This document shows, one piece after another, positions 11,268 through 25,300 of a stretch of 64,000 nt of DNA. The DNA lies in NCBI GenBank assembly GCA_033980235.1, contig CM067062.1, positions 19,454,703 through 19,518,702 of the forward strand. Reading direction: 5' to 3'. The position numbers and the translations under genes are program-made. Each line of letters starts with the position of its first letter. The first letter of the stretch is position 1. Under the pieces are notes generated by a model. The model worked only from the letters and a program-made list of their open reading frames with translations, did no database searches and was not told where the DNA came from. The DNA is from Diadema setosum. Its lineage: Eukaryota; Echinodermata; Echinoidea; Diadematoida; Diadematidae.

Positions 11268-14200
11268 AGTATCTTCTCAGGCAGATTCCTTGGTTGGTTG
11301 GCCCTTGAATGTTGCAGGCAGCTGGGTGCACTGGAAAGCCAATCACGTGCCCATTCAGCGATCACTTTGAAACTTGAGCGTCATCGCGGGCCAAATATTG
11401 CCCGCCCTGCACAAGAGATTGACTGGGAATTAATCTCATCATTTGGTTCACTTTGTCCAGATATCAATATAATATTGCAGACAAGAAACATATTTGCGCA
11501 GGGAGCGTACTGAAGATGACAGTTAAATGTTTTACTTGTCGTCGTTTTTAATCTTATGAAGGGGTTTATTGTCTTAAGGTTGGATGCGGTTTTTAATGTC
11601 CATCACAATTTCTTTGAATATGTTAAATGGATGTTGGAGAGAAAGACGGAGAAGGAACATACAGCGAATAACTTTGTTCTCCAGCTGTCTACGTAAGCGT
11701 ACCAATGTGGTGACCTTCAAATAGTACACTTTGCATTATCTGCCGCCAAAATATGAAACGAGGCTTATTGAAATAATTGCGCATCGCCAGCCCTTGGGTA
11801 TGGCGATCAAAAGGCAGGTTCTGTTTTGGGGGGTTAACCTTGTGACGACAGCTCACAGACGGCCCTCAAAGAAGTATTGAAAAAGAATTGGCGGGCACGG
11901 AGTGAATTCACTGTGGAAGAGATTATGGATGCTGCTATAAGCCTTTCCATGCATTTCCCAAAATTTGCAGAGGTTGCGAACTTGATGGCATAACCAGTCC
12001 GAAACACAAATAAAATTGCGCGAGAGGCTGGACGCGTAAATAGGAACATGAATTTGCTCTTTGTTAGTACACTATCTGCCAGCCAGTCACTATATAGCCG
12101 GAAATGTATGAGAATGTTCCGGCCATTCTGCAGTCGCTGCTGAACGAAAGGTGTTGATTAGACCGAATAAATTTAAAGAAATGAAATGCTTTGGTGAATG
12201 AATCTGAGTGATTAATTGGAGATGCGAGGGGCAGTGAAAGCAGATTACGATGAGAAACATGGGGCGGCATTCGCCTATAGCGGAAGTCGGCCTTGCCACA
12301 ACAAACATGCAGTCTCCTCCAAGCGATAACTCGACGCTGCGATTTGGTCAAGTCTCCCCTAAAAGGCTCCTCGATCGTTAAGTGGCGATTTCTGCTCGAG
12401 TCGAGGAATTTATTGCTTCACTGACACCCTGAGAGCATGTGACGGATTAAGAGAGTGAGACGCAAGGTGGCGGGAGATTGGTCACTCGAACCCAGGAGTT
12501 ATCACTGATAACACCATGGAGCTACCAACAACACCTTGCTCAAAACAAGAAAAGAAGGGAGGTGCGGCGCTGCCTCCTGTACCCTGGCGGGATACGAGAA
12601 TTGTAGTTCATAATAGAGTGGTAAAATAAACATTCAAGGATTGTCATAGACCAAGCTGTTTAAAGACTGATACATCCCCTTTAAGGATATCCAAAGTGTG
12701 GCTATCATTCAAATGCGAGTAATGGTGAAAGTGATCAGAACGCAGGGTTACGTAGTTACCGTAGGTGTCTCTTATCTGACATATTACTGTCTAAAGGACA
12801 GCAACTTTGGCGGTTAAGTGTAACAACTAAAATGGGATGTGATCGTTTGACATACTGCTGTGACAAGAAGAACACATTTTTTTTTTTGTCCAGACAAATT
12901 TGACATTTCTTTCACACACGCAAAAAGAAGAAGAAGGAAAAATGTAATGTGTTTCTTGGAGCAGAATGCATTATGTCTGCTGACGTTGAAAAATGGATCC
13001 CTCCCGGGATGGCTGAAAGGTCAGGCAATAAACTTAATTACAATTTTCTACCGTAGAACACGATTCATTTCGAACCTTCGCTCTAAACAAACCGTTCATT
13101 ATTAAACCGACTGGCCACGTTCCCCTCCCCCTTCCTCTCCCCGCCCGGTTTCCTGCCTCGTGCTTGCTCGATATCGTCAACATCCCGAAAGCTCCGATGT
13201 TGGCCTGTTTCCATTCATCCCATGCGCAGTAGTACCGGTATTATCTTGTCCATTCTATTCCAAATCACCGCGAGCCATCCCTATACGCTGAGGAGGTCGA
13301 CCTGTCCCTTACTGTAACTGACTGTTAAATATCCAAATTTAGTCCATAGTATATGGAGTACTCAGAAAAGCAGAATTCTTTATCGGATCTTTTGAGACAG
13401 TGATCCATTCTGCAATAAGAAATTGTATCCGCGACGTTGGAGAAAACAGGAAATGGACCCAGTTTCGTGAAACTGTTTCTATCCCGTTTGTCGGACCGCA
13501 CTGTGTACATTCATCAATAAATCCCCCCCCCCCAAAAAAAAAAAAAAAAAGTTTGGGGCATGAAAGAACAAAATATTATAGAAGTGCCTGAAACTATGCA
13601 AGAGGAATGGCAACATGACATACAATTCTTTTTGCTTTCATTGCATAAGCCTCAGGGTATAAATATGACCATGGGTGAATTAAGCGAAGATGTACATGTA
13701 TAGCAGGCCTTTTTGTGAAATTTTTACAAACATTGGCGTGTGAGCCTATGAATAGGAAACGTTTGTGGGTAGAAGCTTTCTTTGATCTGAATTTTCCGGC
13801 ACTACTAAGAAATGAAATATTCTTCGTATTTTTAAATGAGTGTATATATACCTTTCATCAGCAGACATATAGAGCGAGAAAGCAGATAACGAACACAGAA
13901 GTGCTTCTAATCAAGACCATTGTCCCGAAAGACACAGCAGAACAGTTTCCGACTTCACAAAACATGTAGTTCGCTCTTGTGGTGAAACTATTTCGCATTC
14001 CCTCTGGCCTCAATTAGTATAAGTGCCATTCTATTGGAATTCACCAAATTTGCCCCGAAAGTGAGCGCAATTGTCAAAAACAGTGACTATACTTGCATCT
14101 TTTTTTTCATATGATTCGCGTAAATGTCCATGATATTAGCTTGTGGGTATGAAATGAGACAAGGTCAGAATGCTCTTGAAAGATGAGTCCAATGAATTTG

Positions 14201-16069
14201 GCTGAAGGTTGGTAGAACTCTATGGCATGACAGTTATTGTGCCGTCGATTCCACAGCCCTGACGAGTGACCGTTTTTCCCCAACTGGGGAGACTGAACGT
14301 CCAGGTCACTGGACGACGTGTTTCATATACTTAATCCGGGACAAGAACGCTGAAATGCGGCGTATGAGGCATTTTTATGCGTTGTAGCGCAATTTGACGA
14401 AGCAAGGGGTTGAAAAGCGATTGCTGAGAGTGCTGGTGCAATCAGAAATACGCAGTTCCTTGATTTAAATTCGTGTTCGGCTGTGGCAATCAATCAATTA
14501 GTCCATGATGCATGACTGTGTTTAATTACGCTTTGCTCATTTTGTGGAAAATATCGTTTAGTTTTACTATAGTAGCTCGAAAACGAAATGGAAAATAGCA
14601 TTTCGGCAGATGCTGGGGTCTGGATTTTGTGATAAAAAGGAAATTGCCGATGTTGATATCATTTACATGCGCGATGCTCCAAAATCATGTATATATCAAT
14701 TCTGCTCTTAAATCTTACTGTATGAGAGATCTCCCGAATCATTCTAATGTGAAATCCTTCATTGACAGGCGGCACATGAATTAATTTGCTAACAAACGTT
14801 TGAAAATCCTGTTCATAACGCATTGTGAAGACAAGTGCTAATTGATGTAAGTTCCGAATGTGGTGGTTTTGACATCAATACGTCAGTGTGATTTAAATTG
14901 TATATACAAGGGGCCAACGCGGGTATGTGCACAAGTCTGGCTGGGTGAAATATTGAGACTGCCACATCGTGATGTTTATCATCCTAATGTTAGAAGATGT
15001 CAGTCTGTCCTCGGTTGCTTCCTATGTCCCTAGGCCAAGGTTTGTTGTTTTTTCATCATCACCCTAATCATTCATCATATAGCATCTCTTGGGGGTTGCC
15101 ATGAGATAAACAACATACCCTAACGACCAAAGGTGCATTCATCAAACTCAAGCGCCTGTAGCTTCGCATCAAAGCAGCCATGTACTTCATTTTCGATATT
15201 ATCAACTTTTCGAAGGCTATGAAGAAGAAAACTTCATGTTTTAATTTATTGCACATGCTGCCGTATAATAAACAAAATACTTGAAAAAGGAAGCTAATGT
15301 TATAAGCGTTATGATCCCCTTATGTTGTCTTAATCATTGATCTGAAGTTTGTAATTTTGTTCAGCGTTATGACCAAAGGCGAGATGAGTAATGCTATCAC
15401 ATAAATTGATAAAAAGTGGTTTTTATTACAGAAAGTATTAGAAGATTATTGATTGGCATTAATCAGAGTCTATTTGTCGTGTATATGACGTAAGTAGTAA
15501 CGACAGAGAACCCATTTTCTATCCGTGTTCATTCTGTCACGCAAGACTTTAGTTTACATGCGACATGCGACATGCGACATAGACATAGACTATCGAAAGA
15601 TGAGGAAGCTGATGAAACATCAACATGAACAAGGGTTGATGCGGTTGGTGGCGCGGTTGATGCTGCTTCAATGAAAAGGTTCACATTTTTATGAAGGCAT
15701 TTTTCAGTTATTGTTGTTGTTTTTAATTTTGACTGCGCTTGCTATGTCTTACACTATTTTGCTGAAACCTCCAGATAAATTTGGAGGGTTTTAGAACAAA
15801 TTCAGACATTTTTAGATGCTTAAAGACGAATGAGTGTCATGTTAAGTACTGCCTTTCATTCCGGCCAGTACTCAACTTGTATTTAGTCAGTCGGTGCGCC
15901 TATGGAGTTGAATGCCAATCTTTCACTCTAACCTGTGACCTGCTTCTTGTATTCATACGTACAACAAGCAGAACATAAGGTATCAACTGCTATACGGATG
16001 GACAATTCGAAAATGTCTGTCACAGTAGCACTGGCGAAATATTTTCAGGGCACACAGGGGGCTACTTAC

Positions 16070-16178
16070 AGCGGTTGAATGTCCACTTCCACGGGGCACC
16101 ACGCCCGGACCTCACACACCGTCGTCGGCTGAGCGTCTTCTGGGTTGGTTGTATTCACACACCTGCCGGTCTTGATTC
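16070..16178 (-). CDS. P2X receptor exon 5 (Cys 4-6 region)
   Basis: This 109 bp exon has acceptor CCAACAG (just above 16178) and donor GTAAGT (16069-16064). The leading GA completes a Gly codon with the G of exon 4. It reads GIKTGRCVNTTNPEDAQ and then VCEVRAWCPVEVDIQPL. The motif G-x-x-TGRCV, followed by CE-x-x-x-WCPVE, is diagnostic and supplies Cys 4, 5 and 6. NTT is a glycosylation sequon. The exon ends in phase 2, which matches exon 6. Confidence 0.96.
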
Positions 16179-16526
16179 CTGTTGGGAACATACCAGAAAA
16201 ATATTGGCATTATATTTATAACAGACTCCTTGGTTCCAATTTCATTTCATCAACTGAAATGATGCTCGCTGAAAAGTGACTCCAACAGAGAGAATAGCAA
16301 AAAATGCATTGACTATTCCCTAAGGTATGTGTGCGCATAAAATAGTTTCAGTTAATGTTAATGGATGCTTTAGTCTTCCTGGTGTTAATTGAAAGAAATT
16401 CATGGATCTTATCAATTGCGCCAATCATGGGTAAGCGACGTAATCGGCAGAGACTGAAGAATCTAGTCATCTGCATGTATAAAGGCGTCGTTACGTGCAT
16501 TCCACGTGCGCGCTGAGCGCGTAGCG

Positions 16527-16663
16527 TTAAGGCCACCGCACACCCTACAACTTTGGATCCGAAATAAATCACATTAGCCTCAGGATGAATACACTTGTTT
16601 ATTTCAGATCCAAAGTCGCTTCGTCGTGCGACCGAAAGTCGTATAATGTAAGGCGGTCTTTAG
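16527..16663. mobile_element. Small MITE-like inverted-repeat element
   Basis: The left end reads TTAAGGCCACCGCACACCC and then TACAACTTTGGATC. The right end, inverted, reads CTAAAGACCGCCTTACATT and then ATACGACTTTCGG. These align as an imperfect terminal inverted repeat of about 28 bp. CAACTTTGGATC and GATCCAAAGTCG also pair inside. The length is about 137 bp and it is non-coding. Confidence 0.6.
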
Positions 16664-17147
16664 ATGAATGCCGATCACCACCGGCCTTTGGGTTCCGTCA
16701 ATTAAATATTTGATTTCTATGTAGCCTGGCTGAGGGAAAACTTCTGCATCCGCAAAAGTTAGAATTCCTTCTCTTTTGCAAACCTCACAATAATTTTCCT
16801 CCATTTTTTCTATCTCCTCTGAAGAAATTGGAATTCGAAGAAAGAACGACTGAAATGAAGAATTAACCCATATTTCCTTTCATGCCTAAGTACTTTATTT
16901 GCAATTAAATGCAATCTAAAATCTAATCAACTCAGTACTTGTCTAGCAAAACGCCCTCGTCATGTCAAGAAAGGGGTGACGATGCAAATGCGTGAGAATG
17001 ACTAAGGTGACCGATTGACGATTTCCAGCTCCCTCATAGGTAAAGGGCACTGGGGATTCACGACTGCAGTGCTTGAGCGTAGGATTTCTTGCAGAGGCCT
17101 ATTCCATAGACGGAAATCTTGATGAGATTTTGTGTGTGAGTGTTATT

Positions 17148-17162
17148 TGCTGCTGCTGCTGA

Positions 17163-17220
<58 letters not shown>
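17148..17220. repeat. (CTG)n/(TTG)n trinucleotide repeat
   Basis: Four CTG/TGC units are followed by about 20 TTG units with two GATGTTG interruptions. It produces a spurious poly-Gln frame on the minus strand. Confidence 0.95.
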
Positions 17221-17882
17221 CAGACAGTAATGATATCGAGGAGGCTATACAGCATACGCAGATGGGGGCACAGTAATAGAGGTAATGGGTATGTGTGAAC
17301 ATAGTATACTCTCTATGTGTAGGGAGGTTTTGTCTCACCTCCCTGGTATGTGCTTGTAAATGCTTGTTTATTACTGACCAATTTTTTGTGAAACAACGAG
17401 AAAGGATGATGCAAAATTCACGGTCAAGATTACTTGCCTACAGTATGATCATCATTTGTATCGAAGAAAGAGAAAAAAGAATCAAATTGTCACTTTTCAC
17501 ACTTTTCCAAACGAAACTGACAATCTTTTTCTCCCTTTGAATATAATATTTCTGTGTCACAGTATAAAAGCACTTATGATAAAATCACACTTGAATTATT
17601 CTCATCGATATTCTATCCACTATAGGGAAGAGTGACGGTGATATTTTCAAGAAAATGCTGTAGAGAGCGTCATCTGATTTCATATAAAGTCACTAGCTGA
17701 TCTCTGGATTTATACATTATTGAACCAAAATTCATCTTCTATGAAAACATTGACCTTATCCAATTATGTCGGCTCCGTCAAGACGTGAAAGAATACTCGA
17801 AAATGAGGACATCGGCAAGTTACATTCTATACCACCGAAGGTCAGGCATGATAAGAGGCTTGCATACAATCGATCAGCTAGT

Positions 17883-17908
17883 AAAAAAAAAAAAAAAAAA
17901 AAAAAAAA
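17883..17908. repeat. A26 homopolymer run
   Basis: Uninterrupted A run in P2X intron 4. No LINE- or SINE-like sequence is recognisable immediately upstream that would make it a poly(A) tail. Confidence 0.9.
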
Positions 17909-19263
17909 CATGCTTCACCTCAGCTCTGAAAGTACAAAGTGGGATTTTCCTCTCGAATTCAATATTATTCGAGTTACGGCCGGAAATGGGTGAAAAGTGA
18001 GCTCGGTCACAGACATATTATGATGTGGAAGTAACAGCACATGAATCGAGCAATCAGTGAGGCAATTCGGCCACAATTCAAACCGCCCCAGATGGGACAC
18101 GTATCGAACTTGTTTTCATGACCAGTTGTAATGAGACCGCCCTTATGGCTTGGCGCGAGTTCGGACGAATGTCGTGCCGCACGGCGCAACGATTGCCTCG
18201 TTTGTTTCGTCGTCTGCTCGCTAAACATCCATCACTGGGTGGACAATTGACGCACTTCATCTGTTTAACAATCAGAGTAAATAAAGTCCAGATGTGGTTT
18301 TATTGGCTGCCCAGGAAAAAGGAAACTGACTCGACTGTAAACAAGAGGAGAAATCAACCTGGCAAATTACATGACTTTAGTTACAACACAGTTGTGATAA
18401 AAACAAACTTTCTAAGGTCTTGTACGATGCCCCGGGGGTTGGAGAAAGAGGTTAAATGGCTTCTTGGTTTGTTAGTCATGACATTTAGGAGTTTACATTA
18501 TTCTTTTGATTGAGGTTACCAATCACCATACTTATCGTGTTCATTGTTAGGAAATTTCGCAGGACACGAGTTCATTAAAATCGGTGTGATTTCTATATAA
18601 ACAAGACAATGTTGTTTTGTTTGTGAGTACGTGACTGTCTTATTGTGTTGGCAATACAAGTACATGTACACTAACTATATCATTTTAATTTGTGTCTTGC
18701 AGCTATTTCTGTCTACAAGCTACAATCACACGACTTTTGTGATCTCTTCTAAACGATTATATCTTGTAACGCCACAAAAAAGGTAAATAATGCAATGTAC
18801 ATTCGGGAGTGTGGACTATCGTGTTCTACAGAAAGAGATGTCAACATTGGAATTATCAACTCCACGATGGAATGGCTTAAGTCTCGTGTTGTGATTTAAA
18901 CAAATTTAAAGATATCATTGCTTGGAATCTGTCAGCTCGACTCTGGTTACCTAACTGCCTGCTCTGTCAATTATGCACGTATTTCTGAGAAATGACTTCT
19001 CTTCTCTCCGAATCCGAATAAATCGGTATAAAGAATTTAATATTTCTCTAAATCACCCATTATACAATGTTGCACACCTTATACTCTTTTTAGAGGCTTC
19101 CTTTGGCTTATTTCACCGTTCAATTCTTGAAATTGATCCGATACATTGTGTTCATAAAATAGTACAAATTGTGTTTGTATAATGATTATATTGAACTAGT
19201 TCTTTCGTATAGCTTCTTCGATAGCAAGTTCACCAAGTACCCATACGTCCGGGTGTCTGCCCA

Positions 19264-19316
19264 GAGACACGACACGGCACGACACGGCACGACACGACAC
19301 GACACGACACGAAACG
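19264..19316. repeat. (ACACG)n pentanucleotide repeat
   Basis: Ten units of a GACAC/ACGGC pentamer in tandem with single-base variants. Confidence 0.9.
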
Positions 19317-20718
19317 ACAAAGTTTCGTCAAGTCATAATTTGTCTGAAGCTATATTCTTGCCAGACTCGGCTCCTATACCTTCCACGAATTGTACCAAGG
19401 TTGAATACCACAGTTTCCAACGTCAATCCCGTCATTGTTTGGCACCGCAATTAGAGAGGCGTTTTTGTCAAGAATTGACGCCAATTAGCACACCTTAGCG
19501 TATTGCAATTTGAATAGACTTTGTATGGGTGTATGACATTTTGAGGGCAGGAAAGCGCTTAGTGGTAAAAGAGAGAGAGAGAAAAAAAATAATGAGATTT
19601 CTAGTATGGAAACTGCGACCTGGGAGGGATAATAAAATAGTGAGGGACAAATAAAAATCTGTGTATGATTATGCAACCACATAGCAGTGATGGGTATGGC
19701 CCAACACAATGGATATAAACCGTGTTTTTTTTTAACTAACTTTCTTTTATTTCTGAATTTTTCACAAATTAATTCTAACGTCACAAAGAATTAAAAAAAA
19801 ACACCAATACACATTGCCCCCCCCCCCAAAAAAAAAAAAATACACATGACAATCATTGCAGTACGCGTACTAAGTAAATTGTACACGAATAATGTGTAAA
19901 TCATTATTCAATGAAATCATTATGAATGATTGAATTTCGTGACGGCCTCTGAAAAGAATGCACTGTGGTCAACTTGATATTCCAAATCACTTCATATGGC
20001 CGGGGGTGAGTAGAAAATGCATCAGTGCAGGTGTGAGTTAGGATGCGTCTGTGAAAGTGCAGTTTTTTCAATAGAGGATTAATTGTGTGAATTTGTATGC
20101 ATAATTATAAATCTTGTATTTGTAGACGTTCATAATGAGTGTACTGATACATGTGCATGTGAGTGTCGGTTGATGTACATGACTATGACTGTGTACATGT
20201 ATGTTGAGAGACCTCGAGATAAATGGAGCACATTCAGTCGTACGACAAAGGGATGATGCCCCTGGAGATAAATGATAATGTGCTGCAATCTTTCACCATC
20301 GCACGAAGCGGATAATAGTCTCGACAAGCAAAGGGATCTCGTCTAAACACGCTCTCCATAATTTTTGACAATGAGGGCGCACTTACGTCTTGCTTATAGT
20401 TTTATTATAATTGAAACAGAACTTTAATACACCAGCGATTACCTCCCTGGAGTCGGTATAAGCTTAATGAGGTCAGGACGAAACGAAAATTATTTTTTCC
20501 GTAAAATGAGGGAGTAGCATGAAGGTTATCTTCTGCTGGATATGTTTGTACTCCCCATTTCCAAGTAAACTTACAGGCTCCAACCACTCTTGTATGAATA
20601 GTGATTAGCTCTGTATATCACTACACCACCATTTCACGTATTTAATGACAAATATGACGCACTCATTAAAAACTAATTAATCACATACTGTATCATGATT
20701 ACTTTCTTACCTCATTTC

Positions 20719-20735
20719 GGGGGGGGGGGGGGGGG
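20719..20735. repeat. G17 homopolymer run
   Basis: Uninterrupted G run, about 50 bp before the TTCG foldback block. Confidence 0.9.
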
Positions 20736-20784
20736 AGTATTCGAGATTCCTTTCAACTTGATACCCAATGGCAAATCAACCGGG

Positions 20785-21180
20785 TGCTGTTCGTTATTCC
20801 GAAGGTTCGTTAATCCGAAACACACAAATTTCTTTACCTAGAGGTTCGTTAATCCAAAAATGAAAAAGGGTTCGTTAATCCGAACATTTGTGGCGTTATT
20901 CCAAAGGTTCGTTAATCCGAAAATGAATAGGGTCCGTAACGAACCTTCGGAATAACGAGCTTTGTTTCATTTTCGGATTAACGAACCTTCGGAATAATGA
21001 ACCTTATTCCATTTTCGGATTAATGAACCTTCGGAATAAGAAACCATGCTATTCATTATCACATTTTCGAATTGAAGAACCTTCGGAATAACGAATCTTC
21101 GGAATAACGCACCTTCGGACTAACGAACCTGGGGACTAAAGAACCTTCGGAATAACGAACTTTCGGAATAACGAACTGTA
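20785..21180. repeat. Foldback block of GGTTCGTTAATCCGAA / TTCGGAATAACGAACC units
   Basis: The first half carries repeated GTTCGTTATTCCGAAGG and GGTTCGTTAATCCGAA words in plus orientation. From about 20940 the same words appear reverse-complemented (TTCGGATTAACGAACC, CTTCGGAATAACGAA), more than ten times in all. The ATTTTCGGATTA/TAATCCGAAAAT words flank many units. The arrangement makes a large imperfect palindrome centred near 20941. I recall this word family from other marine invertebrate genomes. A degenerate copy lies at 25185-25300. Confidence 0.85.
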
Positions 21181-23532
21181 ACCAAACAACCGATCAATCA
21201 TGCTACATATCTATCTTTTCTGTAAAGTTATTCGTTTCATAGCAAGTAGGAAATTCCAAACGATGAATTCAGATTTCGGTACCGAACCAAATCACTCTCT
21301 AAACTCTTACAGTTTTGTGAGAAAAGCATTCAAAAGAAAAAAAAGGGGGTCCGTTTTATGTCGTGAAATCAGCATTGTTGCCACTGAGGAATTCTTATTA
21401 TAACTACCACAAAATGTTCGACCAAGCTAAAAGGACCATAGATAATCCGAGATTGTTTTGACATCTTCATAGAGGATTCTGGCAGTCTCTCGTTTTGTTT
21501 TAATCTACAAGCGATTTAGTTTTTTGTTTCGGCATGCAAGGCAGCTCACTTTGTACTTCATACATTCAAAATCTCTGTGATTGAATCCATGGTCAGTAAA
21601 AAGGACGCTGTTAATCTCTGATTTCAAGACATCATCTATAATAGGGTTTTTTTTTTTCTTCTTCTTGTTGTTGTTCCCTTCATCCGAACCGATTCTACGC
21701 GATCTTCTTCCGTCGCAATACATTTTAAAAGGCTTTAGGCTCACCAGGGAAATTAACCTAATCGATGCGATTTACTTTAGACGATCATTCCGTCCGCGTC
21801 GGCCGCTTTTGTCGTCAGTGAAGCTTTAACATTACAAGTGACGAGGGCGTAGACTTCCCCTTATTAATTTCGCTCCATGCGCATCGCCTGATTGAACGTT
21901 TGAGCGTCGCGCAAGAAATTTTGTGATGGGCGTGTGAGAAAGGAAGCGACGTTATTGATTAGATAATAAACATCTTTTGTCATTCGCGGCAACGCTTCAC
22001 GAGACCCCATACACGAATCACAATAGCATAGCAAGTTTGGAAAGATAAAGGATCTCTTCCTCTTTCTTAGTCCTTCTCTCTCAGCCGCAACTGCGTTTTA
22101 AAGTAGTGTCACTAGTTAAGTGTAAACACACACAAATACATGCACTCAAACATACAAAGACACAGTAAAGAAAATAGTCCATCGCTATTGAAAGATGAAC
22201 TATAAAATGCTTAAAAACATTTGTTGTACGGTTTCTCGGAGGCATGCACCTAAATTGCGATAATGACTTGCGCGGTTAAATTCTTTCTCAAAAGCGCTGG
22301 AGGATTTCTGAAGAGAAAAGTAAGAGGTTTAAGTTTGTAAGAACCATTACTTGAAACTTCCATTGCAGTTGATTGTGCGCGAAAGAGGGGCATGTCGCAG
22401 TGATGTGCTTTGCTGCGAGTTCATCAAACTAAATGCTCATTGGACACGCATTGATTGTTTGCATTTTATGTCGTCTGTGCCGTTACACTGTAAATGTCAG
22501 CATGCATATTTGCAGTTCATGAGAAATCGCCATAAAACAAGACAGAGAGAGGGAGTACGAAATATGTGTGGGCTAGTCTGTAAATGTTTATAGTTGTGTT
22601 GTACGGAATAAGTTTATATTTTGCAATTAAATTCCTTACACAATGCAACAATAATCAAGTACTTTAATGTTCTTCTACCTACGAAAAATGAAGTTCTCGA
22701 ACCATCTACAATTAAGGCACGCCAGTTCATGCGAGAGAAACGCTCAACTTTAGGGAGGATGCTCTGCGGTGAAACCCTTTGTTAGAAGTATGCAACATGC
22801 CGTATCGGTTTCCACACATTTTTAGTTCGCTGACATGTTTTTTAATTGTACTAGACACGGCATATTTTATCGCTATATATGCACCATTTTAAATTTGCAT
22901 GGCACTCCTTCCAAGTATTTGCCTTATAGAATATCGTCCATCCCACTGTGGCTCTCTGAGTATAAAGGTGCCATATATTAGGGATTACATTGAGGAAAAA
23001 ACGCAATAAATTGCTCCATCGTGAATGAAAGTCTTATGAAACAGTTTTTTTTTTTGTGGTAGCGTTCTTCTTTTTTGTATGTTTTATTAAAACCAGTTCA
23101 AATGGACAAAATTTACGTGTGATTATAAGTGAACATAATATGGCAAAATTAACAACAGCCAGAAAAAGGAAAAAAAAAACGATTAAACAGTTGGTCAGTA
23201 CAAGCTGATTCATACTTATATACTACCTGCCAATTCGACGTGGTTTCTTTTATTTTTTTTCATGGTGAACGAAACATAACCATAAATGTTGTCATTTATA
23301 TCTTCACCGGCTTTCCTTCGCATAGCAAGTTGTGTGTCTTTTTTTTTTTCAGATGAGTGACATTTATTAACAGCAAACAATACACCTAAGTACAAAATAG
23401 CAATGCGATCAATTCAAACAATTCATTTGATTTATTGATTCTTGTAAGTAATTGAAATTGAGGAAAAATAATGTTGTAAATAATGTTGTCCTACAACAAA
23501 GTTCTTTCTCCTTTAATCTCACCACGAGGAGT

Positions 23533-23558
23533 AAAAAAAAAAAAAAAAAAAAAAAAAA
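23533..23558. repeat. A26 homopolymer run
   Basis: Uninterrupted A run in P2X intron 4. No associated retroelement was identified. Confidence 0.9.
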
Positions 23559-25184
23559 GATGTTGCTTCTCCGTGTGTGTCTTTAAGGCTACCATAGATT
23601 CAACAAGCATCGCAAGACTGCTAATGTCATCCAAGCCGAATCGAAGAGCACTTAAGACTCTGAAAGGTAACTCGCTTTTCTGAGATCGACAGTTTGCTAC
23701 CCCGTATCTCGATTACGAAACATCCTTGAATCGCATTACCATATTTTGGACCAAAACATATTGACAAAGAAGGTGGAAAGGAGAGCCACTATACCGGGGG
23801 CCTTGTTTGCTTGCTGGGGATACTCGAGTCAGACCGGTACTTGTTTCAGCGGGTTGCTGGCCTAACAGCGGGACGGTTTCTGAGTAAATATTCTCAGTGA
23901 GCGGAGGACCTAATCACGACGTGGGATGAAAGTCTGGGTGTTCAATCGGCCGTGGAGGAGGAGGGTGCGAGACAAAATTACGCAGGGACAAGAGCGGGAG
24001 TCATGTTTTATCAAAAGTGCTGGGGGGGGGGGATGTGTGAGCGAAAACATTCATATTGCTCATGATATGGGATAGAAATAAAGTGTTTTCAACCTGCAAT
24101 GGAGCTCTTTGGATGTAAATCTTAGAGTTATAATCTTGCAAAAATTGTACCAAATGGAATGGAAACGTCGACCGCCCTAATGACGATTATATCTTGATGT
24201 AAGAGATGACGAGATTATGATTAAGTTATATAATTGTTATTATTTTATACTTTCCACTTATGACAACAGTTTCACAGCACAAGTGACGTCCCAGGTAGAA
24301 AAAAAAATATATATATACACATTTATATATATCTTCTGCTTACTTCTTCTTTCCAAGAAGGGTTGCTTTTACCAAGCACTGGAAGTAGTTTAGGGAGATT
24401 TCGTTCCCCATTAAGCTATGACGATATAAAGTCGACTGCGTTAGATATAACACCATGCACCTGTATACCGTGTTTCCCAAGATATGCCTATTGAACGCAT
24501 TGCACACTTCGGGCCAAAAGCACAATGATTAAGTTTTGTTGATATTCTTGTAAATGAGAAGGGCATGGTATTTATACTGGTATTATATTGGCAAATTAAT
24601 CAACATTTTATAGTTACCACAAGAAGAAAAAAAAAGAAGAAAAGGGAGAGTCCTTGTTACCTGAAAACATTTTTTCAATTAGGTTCGGCTGACTGAAGAT
24701 TTACGACTTTCAAGCTGTCATACTCTCATATGAATATATTGCATATGTGTTTACATGTATGTGTGTGTATTGTGTAATCATCAATACAGCGGCACTGATG
24801 CCTACTTTGTTTATCTAGTGCACGTGCTCTCTATATGTCTCTATGTACGGACATTGATCCATGTTCGTGTGATACGTCGTCCCAATGTGACCGCTTCCCT
24901 GGATACATCAAGCAATATTATCCATCCAGGGGAACTCGGCAAACATTGATGGATTATGACTTCTGCTCCACGCTGATCGAAATTCCTCACATTTCATAAA
25001 CAGCGAAACCACCCTGTTTATTGCGGTCTCTACATCAAGTCGCGTCTTTTAAAGACCCTGCTATGTGAAAATCTAGATAAAACCAGTGTTGACGGGCAAT
25101 CTGTACACAATTGCACACAAGCGTTGACAAAGAGATATATCAATTCTCCATAGCCTGGCATACACATACTCCCATAGGTTATTG

Positions 25185-25300
25185 GGTGATATTCGTTGTT
25201 TCGAAGTTTCTTTTTATCCGAAAATGAAATAAGGATTGTTATTCGGAAGATTTCGTTAATACGAAAATAGAAAGGGATTCGTTAATCTGAACATTATTTT
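25185..25300. repeat. Degenerate copy of the TTCGTTAATCCGAA repeat
   Basis: It contains ATTCGTTGTTTCGAAG, TATCCGAAAATGAAATAAGG, GTTATTCGGAAG and ATTCGTTAATCTGAAC, all diverged forms of the words at 20785-21180. It abuts the dispersed repeat that follows. Confidence 0.7.

Larger units (their letters stand above)
6836..16069 (-). other. P2X intron 5 (9234 bp)
   Basis: The intron has donor GTAAGT (16069-16064) and acceptor CTTACAG. It contains a CAA tract beside exon 6, one MITE-like element (7821-7997), a CA tract at 9942-9972, a C19 run at 11249-11267, and a C/A run at 13520-13550. The stretches 8000-9900, 10100-11200, 11300-13500 and 13600-16000 hold only short ORFs without recognisable domains. 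Confidence 0.85.

Noticed and set aside
17099..17338. Poly-Gln minus-strand frame
   Set aside because: Produced by the (TTG)n repeat; no other conserved content.
18118..18513. 131-codon plus-strand open frame
   Set aside because: No domain, antisense to P2X inside intron 4, no splice context.
17883..23558. A26 runs at 17883 and 23533 as retrotransposon tails
   Set aside because: No LINE or SINE sequence or flanking duplication is recognisable beside either run, so they are listed only as homopolymers.
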